Source of the DNA: Methylophilus methylotrophus DSM 46235 = ATCC 53528 | Lineage (GTDB): Bacteria; Pseudomonadota; Gammaproteobacteria; Burkholderiales; Methylophilaceae | Direction: 5' to 3' | NCBI RefSeq assembly: GCF_000378225.1 | Contig: NZ_KB905141.1 | Location: 62,001 to 126,000, forward strand | DNA length: 64,000 bases | Shown here: one piece after another, positions 18,666-27,708 of the stretch | Position numbering within the stretch: position 1 is the first letter of the stretch | Layout of the letters: every line of letters begins with the position of its first letter | Program-made: the position numbers and the translations under genes | Notes under the pieces: model-generated | What the model was told of the DNA's origin: nothing | The model's input: the letters and a program-made list of their open reading frames with translations, nothing else | Database searches by the model: none

Positions 18666-18684
18666 AAGTCCCCACAGGTAGGCC

Positions 18685-20595
18685 TTAACTCAAGCTCTCC
18701 AACGTTTCCCAGCGCGTAAGTTTTTCCAGCACCAGTGCTTCTATTTCATCCAGCCTTTCCTGTAGCTGTTTGACCTTATCTGGCGCCTGTTTGTAAATAT
18801 CACCTTGCGCAAATTGCGCCTGAATCTCTGCTTGCTCTTGTTCCAGCTGTTCAATTTCAGCGGGTAAAGCTTCCAGTTCCCGCTGCTCTTTGAAGCTCAG
18901 TTTCTTGCGAGCGTTAGCAGGAGGCGCAGTGCTGAACTTGTGGCTGTCATTTGCCGTAGTCGCTTGTTTGATAGCCGGTTTAGTTGCATCTTGTTGCTGC
19001 TGGCTGAAGCGTAACCAGTCATCATAACCACCGCTAAATTCTGTGAGCTTTCCCTGGCCTTCAAAAGCGATCACCTGGGTGACGGTATTTTCCAGAAAAG
19101 CGCGGTCATGGCTGACCAGGAATAGCGTACCGGGATAATCTTGTAATAGATTTTCCAGCAACTCCAGTGTATCAATATCCAGGTCATTCGTCGGTTCATC
19201 CAGCACCAGGACATTGGCTGGCCGTGCAAACAGGCGCGCAAGCAACAAACGGTTACGCTCGCCGCCTGAAAGTGATTTGACTGGCGAGCGTGCGCGTTGC
19301 GGCGCAAACAGAAAATCCTCAAGGTAACCAATCACATGCGTGCGAGTTTCGCCAATCTGCACGTAGTCTGAACCCGGACTAATGGTATCTGCTAGCGTCG
19401 CTTCCGGATCAAGCTGCTCACGCATCTGGTCAAAATAGGCAACCTGGATATTGGTGCCCAGCTGGATTTTTCCTGCTGTTGGCTGTAGCTCACCCAGGAT
19501 CAATTTAAGCAGGGTGGATTTACCTACGCCATTTGGTCCTAGCAAGCCAATGCGGTCACCCCGTATGATGCGTGTGCTAAAACGCTTTATGAGCACCTTG
19601 TCGCCAAAGGCCATCTGCACGTTTTCCAGCTCGGCAATCAGTTTGCCCGAACGCTCACCGGCGTCCAACTGTAACTGGACCTGTCCCTGGCGGTCACGTC
19701 GGGCTGCTCTGTCGAGGCGTAGCTGCTCCAGCCTGCGCACGCGGCCTTCATTACGTGTCCGTCTCGCTTCAATCCCTTTACGTATCCAGACTTCTTCCTG
19801 TGCCAGAAATTTGTCAAATTTGGCCTGATGCTGGGCCTCAACGGCCAGTAATTCCGCCTTTTTGATCTGGTACTGGCTATAGTTGCCGCTAAACTCGGTC
19901 AGGTGGCCGCGATCCAGTTCGACAATCCGTGTCGACAGCCGGTCAAGAAAACGTCTGTCATGCGTAATCAGCATGACACTCCCTTGAAAGCCCAGTAGCA
20001 GTTCTTCCAGCCAGAGAATAGCCTCAAGATCCAGGTGGTTGGTGGGCTCATCCAGTAACAGGACATCAGGTGCCTGTACCAGTGCTTGCGCCAGGGCTAC
20101 CCGTTTACGCCAGCCACCAGACAGTGTGGCAATTGGTGTGTCCGGGGTTAAACCCAGCCTGGAAAGTACCGATTCAATACGGGACTGCAATGCCCAGGCA
20201 TTCTCCGCCTCCAGCGCCTGTTGCAGTTGCTGCAAGCGATGCAAAAGATTTTCCTCATCTTGGGCGTGGGATAATTGTTGCGAAATGTGGTGATATTCCC
20301 GCAACTGTGCCACCATCTCTCCCAGGCCCTGTGACACGGCAGTGAATACATCATGTGATGGATCCAGTGCAGGTTCCTGCGGGACATAGGCCATTTTACT
20401 GCCCGGATCTCGCCAGTATTCACCATCATCCAGTTTGATCTGCCCGGCCACTACTTTAAGCAGGCTGGATTTGCCGGTACCGTTGCGCCCGATAATGCCT
20501 ACACATTCTTTATTATCAAGTTGGAAGTCGACATGGTCGAGCAAAGGCACATGACCAAAAGCCAGGCTGGCCTGTTTCAGGGTAAGTAATGGCAT
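18685..20595 (-). CDS. uup: ABC-F family ATPase Uup
   Basis: 636 residues with two ABC domains and no membrane segments. Walker A motifs GRNGTGKSSLL (near residue 36) and GPNGVGKSTLL (near 354); signature motifs LSGGWRKRVAL and LSGGERNRLLL; Walker B motifs with LLLDEPTNHLDL and LVLDEPTNDLDI; and a charged C-terminal coiled coil after residue 560. The C-terminal extension separates Uup from EttA-type ABC-F proteins. Uup acts at the ribosome/DNA structures and limits precise excision of transposons in E. coli. Convergent with flgN. Confidence 0.93.
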   Translation of the reverse strand: MPLLTLKQASLAFGHVPLLDHVDFQLDNKECVGIIGRNGTGKSSLLKVVAGQIKLDDGEYWRDPGSKMAYVPQEPALDPSHDVFTAVSQGLGEMVAQLREYHHISQQLSHAQDEENLLHRLQQLQQALEAENAWALQSRIESVLSRLGLTPDTPIATLSGGWRKRVALAQALVQAPDVLLLDEPTNHLDLEAILWLEELLLGFQGSVMLITHDRRFLDRLSTRIVELDRGHLTEFSGNYSQYQIKKAELLAVEAQHQAKFDKFLAQEEVWIRKGIEARRTRNEGRVRRLEQLRLDRAARRDRQGQVQLQLDAGERSGKLIAELENVQMAFGDKVLIKRFSTRIIRGDRIGLLGPNGVGKSTLLKLILGELQPTAGKIQLGTNIQVAYFDQMREQLDPEATLADTISPGSDYVQIGETRTHVIGYLEDFLFAPQRARSPVKSLSGGERNRLLLARLFARPANVLVLDEPTNDLDIDTLELLENLLQDYPGTLFLVSHDRAFLENTVTQVIAFEGQGKLTEFSGGYDDWLRFSQQQQDATKPAIKQATTANDSHKFSTAPPANARKKLSFKEQRELEALPAEIEQLEQEQAEIQAQFAQGDIYKQAPDKVKQLQERLDEIEALVLEKLTRWETLESLS

Positions 20596-20629
20596 GATGT
20601 ATTGTGAGTCACTTGAGAAAATGCCAGTG

Positions 20630-20947
20630 TTAATAACCTTGAAACAGGAAATCTAAAGCGGCGGTAATTTGATCGTGTGATGCAGCCAAGGAAATGACAG
20701 GTAACTTAAGAATGCGTTGCGGCACTGCGCCCATTTTTGGGGTTTCCATCAGACAGTCTACACCTTCAATATTGAAAACCGGCATCAACTGGAAGGGCAG
20801 TTTGACCTGGGGAAATTGTGCAAGATGTCGCAGTGGAACGACCATTCGGCTATCCAGACCAGCCAGCAGATCACTTTGAACATCTAGCAGATAGGGGGTG
20901 GTGGAGGCGTGGCTGCCTGTATTCACATAAACGTCAAATCTTGCCAT
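20630..20947 (-). CDS. ccdB: CcdB family toxin
   Basis: 105 residues beginning MARFDVYVNTG, with the CcdB features YLLDVQSDLL, RMVVPL and TPKMGAVP. CcdB of plasmid F poisons DNA gyrase by trapping the GyrA-DNA complex. The ATG at 20947 shares one base with the ccdA stop (TGATG), so the pair is translationally coupled; an upstream start at 20962 would overlap ccdA. The F-plasmid toxin ends Trp-Gly-Ile, residues needed to bind GyrA; here the end reads FQGY, so gyrase poisoning is not assured. Confidence 0.88.
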   Translation of the reverse strand: MARFDVYVNTGSHASTTPYLLDVQSDLLAGLDSRMVVPLRHLAQFPQVKLPFQLMPVFNIEGVDCLMETPKMGAVPQRILKLPVISLAASHDQITAALDFLFQGY

Positions 20948-21213
20948 CAGAAGCTTTTCCACTCGTCAAGAGGTAAGCCTTCAGCCTCAATAATCTGGTT
21001 GTATGCTGCAATAAACTCAGCATGTTCTTCTTGCCATTTTCTGGCTTGCGCAAGTCTAACCACTTCGCGCAGATGGTTATCGCATACTTGAGAAATATTA
21101 ATGTCTAGTCGCTTTGCGTTTTCGAGGACATCCACGCTTAAGCTCAGGTTGGTTGCTCGCTTTCCACTTGTGCTGCTCTTTTGACTTGGTGTTGCTGGTG
21201 TCGTTGCTTGCAT
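20947..21213 (-). CDS. ccdA: CcdA family antitoxin
   Basis: 88 residues from the ATG at 21213. The N-terminal half (KRATNLSLSVDVLENAKRLD) is the ribbon-helix-helix DNA-binding part and the tail YNQIIEAEGLPLDEWKSF is the CcdA C-terminus that wraps CcdB. CcdA neutralises CcdB and represses the operon with it. An inverted repeat overlapping the expected promoter lies just upstream. A longer start at 21246 would run into that operator and is not chosen. Confidence 0.88.
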   Translation of the reverse strand: MQATTPATPSQKSSTSGKRATNLSLSVDVLENAKRLDINISQVCDNHLREVVRLAQARKWQEEHAEFIAAYNQIIEAEGLPLDEWKSF

Positions 21214-21233
21214 TGATATATTCCATGCGCATA

Positions 21234-21265
21234 TTTGTATGCGCATATTTTAACGCGCATACAAA
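21234..21265. promoter_or_regulatory. Probable ccdAB operator: 11-bp inverted repeat
   Basis: TTTGTATGCGC, ten bases, GCGCATACAAA: perfect 11-bp arms located 21 bp upstream of ccdA. A further copy of ATGCGCAT lies at 21224-21231. Ribbon-helix-helix antitoxins bind such arrays of short palindromes, so autoregulation by CcdA/CcdB is the simplest reading. Confidence 0.65.
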
Positions 21266-21300
21266 TTAAAGTCCATGCGCTGAGCTAATAGGGTTAGGCG

Positions 21301-23226
21301 TTAGTGTAATTGTTGCGATGGTGAGGGGGCGTGTATGCTCTCAGACGATATTTCTTTACCACGTAATGAAATCGCAGGAGCAGGGCGTTTATCCAGCGTG
21401 TATTCCTCCACCCAGCGCTGCAAATCTTGCTTGATTTGAGTTTCTTGCAAATTTGGAATGTTAGTCAACCATTCCAGCAGATTGGTTAACCAATCTGCAT
21501 CTGCGCTGCGTGCTTGCGCAATACGCAACTTCTCATGGCTGGTCGGCAAAGTGTTTTCGTCATCAGCCAGCAACTCTTCGTAGAGCTTCTCACCGGGACG
21601 TAAGCCGGTGAACTCAATCCGGATATCTTGCTCTTGCAGGCCGGATAACTTGATCATGTCCCGTGCAAGGTCAACAATCTTGACCGGCGTACCCATATCC
21701 AGCACAAAAACTTCACCACCATTACCCATGGTCGCGGCCTGCAAAACCAGTTGGGCAGCTTCAGGAATAGACATGAAATAACGTGTAATTTCAGGGTGAG
21801 TAATGGTGATGGGCCCGCCATGCGCAATCTGCTCACGGAATTTGGGAATCACACTGCCGCTACTACCCAGCACATTGCCAAAACGGACCGTAATAAAACG
21901 CGTATGCGAATTTTTTTTGTGCTGTAACCCTTGGCAAATTAATTCGGCCAACCGCTTGCTGGCACCCATAACATTGGTTGGATTCACTGCTTTGTCTGTC
22001 GAAACCAGTACAAATGTAGGTACACCTGCTGCCTGACATGCAGACGCAATCTGGTAGGTGCCATGTGCGTTGTTTTGCAAGGCCTCGACCACATTAAAAT
22101 GTTCCATCATCGGTACGTGTTTGTATGCCCCGGCATGTAACACTACGTCCGGTTGATGGCCTTGCAGAATGCGCTGAATACGGAGTTGATTCTTTACATC
22201 TGCAACAAGATAGACCAGCTCAGTGTTCGTTCCCCACTGATTAAACTCCTGCTGTAAGGTGTAAAGTGCGTATTCTGAAATATCCAAACAAATAAGCTGG
22301 GTCGGGTGAAAACTGAGGATTTGGCGGCAGAGTTCTGAACCAATCGAACCTGCTGCGCCTGAAACCAGGACAACTTTATTTGCCAGCATGGCGCTTAAGC
22401 CATGCGTGTCTAGCTGTACTACATCACGTCCAAGCAAGTCTTCAACATCAATTTTGCGGATCTGCGACAAACTCACGCGGCCACTGATCAGGTCAGACAT
22501 CGCTGGTAAGGTTAATACCTCCATGCCTTCAACTTCGTTGGCCGCTTCTACTGCCAGCCGCCGTTTTTCATGCCGACTGCCCGGCATGGCAATCATGCAA
22601 TGCTGGCAGCCATGTCGCGCCGCGATATGTTCAATGTCTTCCAGATTGCCTTCAATCTTGGTATGCATGATTTCACGGCCGACCAGTTTATTACTGGGAT
22701 CTATCATCGCCACCACACGCCACTCGGGGCTTTTGCTGAGTTCTTTGATCAGGTTAAAAGAGGCATCTTCTACACCAATGACAATCACTGGTTTGCCTTG
22801 CGCAGCCGTGACGTTAAACAGGCGGCGCTCTTTCCATGCACGATAGGCAAACCGGCTGCCTCCCATAAATAAGATAAGAAGCAGGGGATTCATGACCAGC
22901 ACCGAGCGTGGAATGATTAATTCCGGCTGCAAGGAAAATGCACCCAAACTCAATAACACCGATGAAATGGCCACGGCCTTGATAATGCGCTTCAAGTCAG
23001 GGATGCTGGCAAAGCGCCAAATGCCACGATAGAGCCCGACATAATAAAATGTAGATATCTCAATCAGCACCACTACAGGCAACATCATGAGTACTGACTG
23101 GTAAAATTGATCTGGAATAGAAAAGTTGAAACGTAAAGCATATGCTGTCATCCATACTAGGCAAGCCGCTACCAGATCATGCAAGATAGCCAAAGGAATG
23201 AGCAATCGACGGAGACTATTTTTCAT
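21301..23226 (-). CDS. PglF/WbpM-type UDP-sugar 4,6-dehydratase
   Basis: 641 residues: about four N-terminal membrane spans, then a large SDR domain with the Rossmann motif VSGAAGSIGSELC (near residue 290) and STDKAVNPTNVMGASKR near residue 415. There the usual catalytic Tyr of the YxxxK pair is Met, as in PglF, WbpM and FlaA1-type enzymes. The family converts UDP-GlcNAc to UDP-4-keto-6-deoxy-GlcNAc. It lies 5 bp after the aminotransferase, in an order matching bacillosamine synthesis (PglF, PglE, PglD, PglC). Last gene of the glycan operon. Confidence 0.9.
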   Translation of the reverse strand: MKNSLRRLLIPLAILHDLVAACLVWMTAYALRFNFSIPDQFYQSVLMMLPVVVLIEISTFYYVGLYRGIWRFASIPDLKRIIKAVAISSVLLSLGAFSLQPELIIPRSVLVMNPLLLILFMGGSRFAYRAWKERRLFNVTAAQGKPVIVIGVEDASFNLIKELSKSPEWRVVAMIDPSNKLVGREIMHTKIEGNLEDIEHIAARHGCQHCMIAMPGSRHEKRRLAVEAANEVEGMEVLTLPAMSDLISGRVSLSQIRKIDVEDLLGRDVVQLDTHGLSAMLANKVVLVSGAAGSIGSELCRQILSFHPTQLICLDISEYALYTLQQEFNQWGTNTELVYLVADVKNQLRIQRILQGHQPDVVLHAGAYKHVPMMEHFNVVEALQNNAHGTYQIASACQAAGVPTFVLVSTDKAVNPTNVMGASKRLAELICQGLQHKKNSHTRFITVRFGNVLGSSGSVIPKFREQIAHGGPITITHPEITRYFMSIPEAAQLVLQAATMGNGGEVFVLDMGTPVKIVDLARDMIKLSGLQEQDIRIEFTGLRPGEKLYEELLADDENTLPTSHEKLRIAQARSADADWLTNLLEWLTNIPNLQETQIKQDLQRWVEEYTLDKRPAPAISLRGKEISSESIHAPSPSQQLH

Positions 23227-23231
23227 GGTGG

Positions 23232-24416
23232 CTAACCCTGGTATTTGGCCAATAGGGTATTGATTAATTTGACTGCCTGATCAACCTGGTCATCGGTAAT
23301 GGTAGGATGCGCTAGCAAACAAAATGCACGCTCAGCGTAATATTTTGCGTTCTTCATTCTTTGGCCATCATAGTAAGATTCAAACGCCTTTTCCAGATAT
23401 ATTTCGCTGCAAGCTCCTGAAAAACAGGGTAATCCCATCTCAGAGAGACTTGCAACGAATTCATTGCGGAACGAGTGGTTTTCAGCGTCAGACTGGTTCT
23501 TCAGCTCAATTAAGCCATACACCCTGTAATAAGCATGTGTGACATCAGAATGTGACACAGAGGGAACCCTGATAAATGAGGCTTGCGATAATGCAGCGAC
23601 CAGTTTTTGCGCAATGATATTTCTGCGACTAATCCATGCATCAAGCTTTGCTAATTGCTTGAGACCTATGGCAGCTTGCACTTCGGTCAGGCGGAAGTTG
23701 GAACCAGCGGTATGGGTATACCAGCGGAATCCCGGAGGATGTTGCTGGTGAAAAACGGCATCAAAGTCTCTGCCAATATCCTTGTAGGCCCAGGCGGCCT
23801 TGTAAGCCTGTTCATCATCAAGTACCAGCATGCCACCTTCTCCCCCGGTGGAGATGATTTTGTCCTGGCAGAAGCTGAAAATGGCTGCATGGCCCCATCC
23901 CCCCACTTTGACATTGGCGATCGAGGCGCCATGTGCCTGGGCGCAGTCCTCAATGACTTTGATATTGTGTTGATGCGCCAGCTGCATAATGCCTGGCATA
24001 TCGCAGGGCAATCCTCCGATATGCACCGGGATCACCGCTTTTGTTTTTTTAGTAATGTGGGGCGCAATGGTTTCAGCGCTCAGGTTACCGCTGGCAATAT
24101 CCACATCTGCAAAAACCGGGGTTGCGCCTACAATTAATACGCAACTGGCACTGGCAACATAACTGCGGCAGGCGACGATCACTTCATCACCCGGGCCTAT
24201 ATTGAATGCCCGTAATGCAAGCTCTAGCGCCACAGTACCATTGGATAAGGCGATGCCAAAGCGTTTATCTACAGAAAGGGCGTATTCTTGCTCAAACCGT
24301 TTTCCGATTTCACCGGTCCAGTAATTCACCTTTCCGGATAGCAAAACAGCTGTGGCATCTTCTATTTCATCTTGCTCATAATAGGGCCAGGGAGAAAGCG
24401 CAGGGTGATTTAGCAT
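23232..24416 (-). CDS. PglE-like PLP-dependent sugar aminotransferase (DegT/DnrJ/EryC1/StrS)
   Basis: 394 residues. Shows the DegT fold with LSNGTVALELALRAFNIGPGDEV and the PLP-lysine region SFCQDKIISTGGEGG (Lys near residue 184). The Lys is present, so this is a true aminotransferase, unlike the His-containing relative at 38552-39718. Context suggests that it aminates the 4-keto group of UDP-4-keto-6-deoxy-GlcNAc made by the neighbouring dehydratase. Substrate is inferred from the neighbours, not from the sequence itself. Confidence 0.85.
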   Translation of the reverse strand: MLNHPALSPWPYYEQDEIEDATAVLLSGKVNYWTGEIGKRFEQEYALSVDKRFGIALSNGTVALELALRAFNIGPGDEVIVACRSYVASASCVLIVGATPVFADVDIASGNLSAETIAPHITKKTKAVIPVHIGGLPCDMPGIMQLAHQHNIKVIEDCAQAHGASIANVKVGGWGHAAIFSFCQDKIISTGGEGGMLVLDDEQAYKAAWAYKDIGRDFDAVFHQQHPPGFRWYTHTAGSNFRLTEVQAAIGLKQLAKLDAWISRRNIIAQKLVAALSQASFIRVPSVSHSDVTHAYYRVYGLIELKNQSDAENHSFRNEFVASLSEMGLPCFSGACSEIYLEKAFESYYDGQRMKNAKYYAERAFCLLAHPTITDDQVDQAVKLINTLLAKYQG

Positions 24417-24431
24417 TTATTAATCAGTCAT

Positions 24432-25025
24432 TCAGCCTATTGTTCTTGCGGGAGTGCCAACATATATACCAGCATTCAAAATGTCCTTGGTCACCACCGC
24501 ACCGGCGCCGATTGTAACATGGTCCGCAATGCGCAGGCCGGGTAACACCACGGCACCTGCACCAATCAGCACATGATTGCCTATGGTCACGCCCCCCCCC
24601 AGCACTGCATTGGGCGCTATGTGGCAAAAATTCCCCACGTTGCAGTCATGATCGACAATGGCGCCGTGGTTAATAATGTTGTGTAAGCCTACCTGTGCCT
24701 CTGGACCGATAATCGCGTGAGCCGCCAGGAAAGATCCACCTTCATTTACCCTCGCAGAACACGCAATACTTGCCATCGGGTGGATAACGTTAAAGAAAGC
24801 GTGATTGTTAAATGCCAGCGAAAGCTTTTCTCGTATCATGCTGTTGCCTATGGCCAGGTGCAATACAGCGTCTGAGGAAAGGGAAGCCGGGCTAAAAACG
24901 GGTAGCCTTGCCCACTCCTGCAGGGGTTTGTCATCGACAAAGCCTACACAGGCGTTACCTGATTTTTGCCAGGCATCCAATACCACCTTGCCATGTCCAC
25001 CAGCACCATAAAAATAGTGGCTCAT
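24432..25025 (-). CDS. PglD-like sugar N-acetyltransferase (NeuD/PglD family)
   Basis: 197 residues: an N-terminal Rossmann-like sugar-nucleotide part (YFYGAGGHGKVVLDAW, then GFVDDKP) and a C-terminal left-handed beta-helix of hexapeptide repeats ending VGTPARTIG. The presumed catalytic His is in IVDHDCNVG (near residue 125). The family acetylates the 4-amino group to give UDP-diNAc-bacillosamine. Its ATG overlaps the PglC-like stop by one base. A run of nine G (minus strand, 24592-24600) lies in the coding sequence and codes for Gly-Gly-Gly. Confidence 0.88.
   Translation of the reverse strand: MSHYFYGAGGHGKVVLDAWQKSGNACVGFVDDKPLQEWARLPVFSPASLSSDAVLHLAIGNSMIREKLSLAFNNHAFFNVIHPMASIACSARVNEGGSFLAAHAIIGPEAQVGLHNIINHGAIVDHDCNVGNFCHIAPNAVLGGGVTIGNHVLIGAGAVVLPGLRIADHVTIGAGAVVTKDILNAGIYVGTPARTIG
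24592..24600 (-). repeat. Nine-G homopolymer inside pglD-like gene
   Basis: Nine consecutive G on the coding strand (C on the plus strand), encoding part of LGGGVTIG in the hexapeptide domain. Tracts of this length are prone to slipped-strand length changes; a change of one base would shift the frame and remove the end of the beta-helix. Confidence 0.9.
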
Positions 25026-25618
25026 CAGTCGTTCCCGGTAAATTTAGGCATGGTGGCTTCTCCCTTGGCGCTAATGCCTTCGCGCACAAATATTTTTTTA
25101 ATAGTAAGCAAGATAATCTTGATATCCAGCCATAGACTTTGGTGGTCAACATACCAGCTGTCAAGCATGAATTTATCCTGCCAGCTAATTGCATTTCGCC
25201 CGTTGATTTGCGCCCATCCTGTCAGCCCCGGTTTTACCAGATGCCTGCGTGCCTGCTGGGCATTGTACAAAGGCAAATACTCCGTCAAAAGAGGGCGTGG
25301 ACCAACCAGACTCATATCCCCCTTAAGAATGGCCCACAAATTTGGCAACTCATCCAGACTGGTAGATCTCAGAAAGTTTCCAAATTTTGTCAACCGCATG
25401 GCATCCGGTAATGGGGATCCATTGGCATCCAGTGCGTCTGTCATACTTCTGAATTTGTAAATTCTAAATGGTTTGCCGAGGTAACCTGGACGCGTCTGGC
25501 TAAAAATCACCGGTTTACCTAACCGCCAGCGTACTAGCAATGCAATGACCAGCATGAGAGGCCAGAGCAACGACAATGCCATCACAACCAGCAGGATATC
25601 CATCAAACGCTTGATCAT
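25025..25618 (-). CDS. PglC-like phosphoglycosyl transferase (initiating sugar transferase)
   Basis: 197 residues, the minimal monotopic phosphoglycosyl transferase: one N-terminal reentrant hydrophobic helix (MIKRLMDILLVVMALSLLWP), then PVIFSQTRPG, KFRSMTD, the catalytic Asp-Glu dyad in STSLDELPNLW (near residue 93) and LVGPRPLL. The family moves a phospho-sugar, here presumably diNAc-bacillosamine-1-P, onto undecaprenyl phosphate at the inner membrane, starting the glycan. The size fits PglC rather than the much longer WbaP/PglB fusions. Overlaps its upstream neighbour by 4 bp. Confidence 0.92.
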   Translation of the reverse strand: MIKRLMDILLVVMALSLLWPLMLVIALLVRWRLGKPVIFSQTRPGYLGKPFRIYKFRSMTDALDANGSPLPDAMRLTKFGNFLRSTSLDELPNLWAILKGDMSLVGPRPLLTEYLPLYNAQQARRHLVKPGLTGWAQINGRNAISWQDKFMLDSWYVDHQSLWLDIKIILLTIKKIFVREGISAKGEATMPKFTGND

Positions 25619-26741
25619 GCCAAAACTTTCCCATAAAAGTCACACCACGCTTGCGTGATCACTTGACTATCAAAGTGCTGGATGGCGCGCTGTTGTGCCG
25701 CGGTGGCCAGTGATTGGTACAATGGCTTGTCAGCATAAATCTGTTGCATTTTTAAGCAAATGTCATCTACGTCGCCAGCGACATGCAGCAATCCTGTCTG
25801 GTTTTCAGCGACGGCGTCTGTAATGCCATAAATTCGTGAAGCGATGGCTGGGATACCACAACTGGCTGCTTCGATGATCACCGTGCCGAATCCCTCCCGG
25901 TAACTTGGCAGGCATAATACATCGGCCGCGGCCATAAATTGTTCCGGAGTGTTGGTGTAGTCAATAAAGCGGATATTCGAGCGTAGGAAGTCAGGTAGTT
26001 GGCTGATTTTTTTTTGCATATCCTGTTCATCCGGACCCACAAACAGCAGGCCACTGTTAGGCAAGTTTGCTCGTATATATGCTTGAGCGAGCTCCAGAAT
26101 CCCTTTGTCGTGGTTAAGTCGACCTAAAAACAAAAACAGGAAAGTCTCTTCGGTAAAATTAAGCGCTGACCTGACCTGTTGCCTGGCAATTCTGTCTGGT
26201 TTAAATTTTTGGCTATCAACGCCTGCAATCGAACCTATGCCGAATACAAGAGCCTTTTGCCTGGAGATGACTCGCTCTTTGCCCAAGAAATCGCGCTGTG
26301 ACGGACTGTCCACAATTACGTGCGTGGAAAAAGCGGATATGCATTTATCCATACACTTGAGCAATAATCTAGGCAGACCGCGTTTATTTGCCCACACCTG
26401 ACCTGTAAAAGTATGCGTACGCACGGGTACACCACTCAAGAAGCCGGCTAACATGGCAAGCAGTCCAGCTTTGGGTGTGACACTGTGCACGGCATCAAAC
26501 TGATTTTTTCTGAAGTGCCATACCAACTCAAGCAAAGATTTAATATCATTCAGAGGATGTATTTTGCGGGTAATCGGCATGGGAACGACTGTGGCCGTGA
26601 CCCGTGTTCTGCGAGAAAGGACGGATCATCAGTGCCTACAATCACGCTGACTTCATACTGACGAGTAAGTGCCTGCAGATGATTGAGCAGGAAAGCTTTT
26701 ACAGCGATATCTGTAGTTAATACAAAGCAGATTTTTTTCAT
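25615..26741 (-). pseudogene. Glycosyltransferase family 4 gene with a frameshift
   Basis: Two frames together make one GT4 protein of about 375 residues. The N-terminus (MKKICFVLTTDIAVKAFLLN...) ends in frame near AEHG; the rest (VTATVVPMPITRKIHP...) continues in another frame with the GT-B C-terminal motif EGFGTVIIEA. One base is missing at a GGG on the coding strand (plus 26601-26603), between these parts. Left uncorrected, the N-terminal frame stops at 26550. ATGA-type 4-bp overlaps on both sides show that the intact gene was part of the operon. By place it would add the second sugar (PglA-like role). Real mutation or sequencing error cannot be told apart here. Confidence 0.82.
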
Positions 26742-27706
26742 TTCAAACTACGTACAAACTTTTTAATTTGTTCTGGAACAGGCGTGGCTGGTGACCAGTT
26801 AAGTTTTTGTTTGATGTGATTGCTAGAGAAATGAATGTGGCGTGAGAGAACTGATAGCTTGTAAAGGTTAAAAGTACTTTGAGGTAGAGCGTTTATCAGT
26901 CTGCTACTTAGATATCCCAAGCGTCTATTAATAAACTTCAATGATTCTGAATCGTATAAGCCCGCTAGTATCCCATCCATAAATTGCGACATTTCACAAT
27001 CATTCGCCACAATAAAAGTTTGATTAAGAGCCGCTGGATTAGTTATACAACGATCAATTGCCTCAATCACATCATCTATATATACGTAATTTGCAGTTGC
27101 AAGTGGATGATATGGTAACCAGACTCCGACTTTCATTAGTTTAGCCATTTTTTGTAAGGTATTGCTTTGCATACCATCACCAAAAACGATACTTGGTCTA
27201 ATGATGGTATATCTAAACCAATCATTATTTTTTGCGAAGTCTATGATCAAATCATCCGCAATGGTCTTTGTGGATTCGTAGATGTTTTGGGGGGCAGTCC
27301 GAGTTAGCTCCGTGATGATTATAGGAATGCCTGTATTTAATTTGCTGGCACCATATGCCCCACAACTACTTAGTTGAATCCAATGAATTTTTCGCTGATT
27401 TAAAGCATAACTGTTTCTAACTTGTTGGAGAAGTGTTTCTGTTCCATTTACATGAAGACCATACATCTTAGATTCGTCAGTAGTTTCACCTGCTAAGTGA
27501 AAGACAACCTCACAATCGTCCACAAGAGTACTGGAATCTGCTAGGTTCGGATCTGTTAAATCCCCATTAATTATTTCAATATTCTTTTGGCAATCATCCT
27601 GAAATGATTTTCTAGATAATAGCTTTAAATCAAAACCTTGATTTGACAAGCGTTTAGTTAAATGTCTACCTATAAAACCGTTACTACCTGTAATTAGCGT
27701 TTTCAT
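26738..27706 (-). CDS. NAD-dependent epimerase/dehydratase (extended SDR)
   Basis: 322 residues with the Rossmann motif ITGSNGFIGRHL at the N-terminus and the catalytic pair in YESTK near residue 140. Extended SDR proteins of this type act on nucleotide sugars as 4-epimerases, 4-reductases or dehydratases; the exact substrate cannot be read from the sequence. The closest recognisable style is the WbpV/GalE-like reductases next to bacillosamine- or QuiNAc-type loci. Overlaps the frameshifted GT4 gene by 4 bp. Confidence 0.75.
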   Translation of the reverse strand: MKTLITGSNGFIGRHLTKRLSNQGFDLKLLSRKSFQDDCQKNIEIINGDLTDPNLADSSTLVDDCEVVFHLAGETTDESKMYGLHVNGTETLLQQVRNSYALNQRKIHWIQLSSCGAYGASKLNTGIPIIITELTRTAPQNIYESTKTIADDLIIDFAKNNDWFRYTIIRPSIVFGDGMQSNTLQKMAKLMKVGVWLPYHPLATANYVYIDDVIEAIDRCITNPAALNQTFIVANDCEMSQFMDGILAGLYDSESLKFINRRLGYLSSRLINALPQSTFNLYKLSVLSRHIHFSSNHIKQKLNWSPATPVPEQIKKFVRSLK

Positions 27707-27708
27707 GC

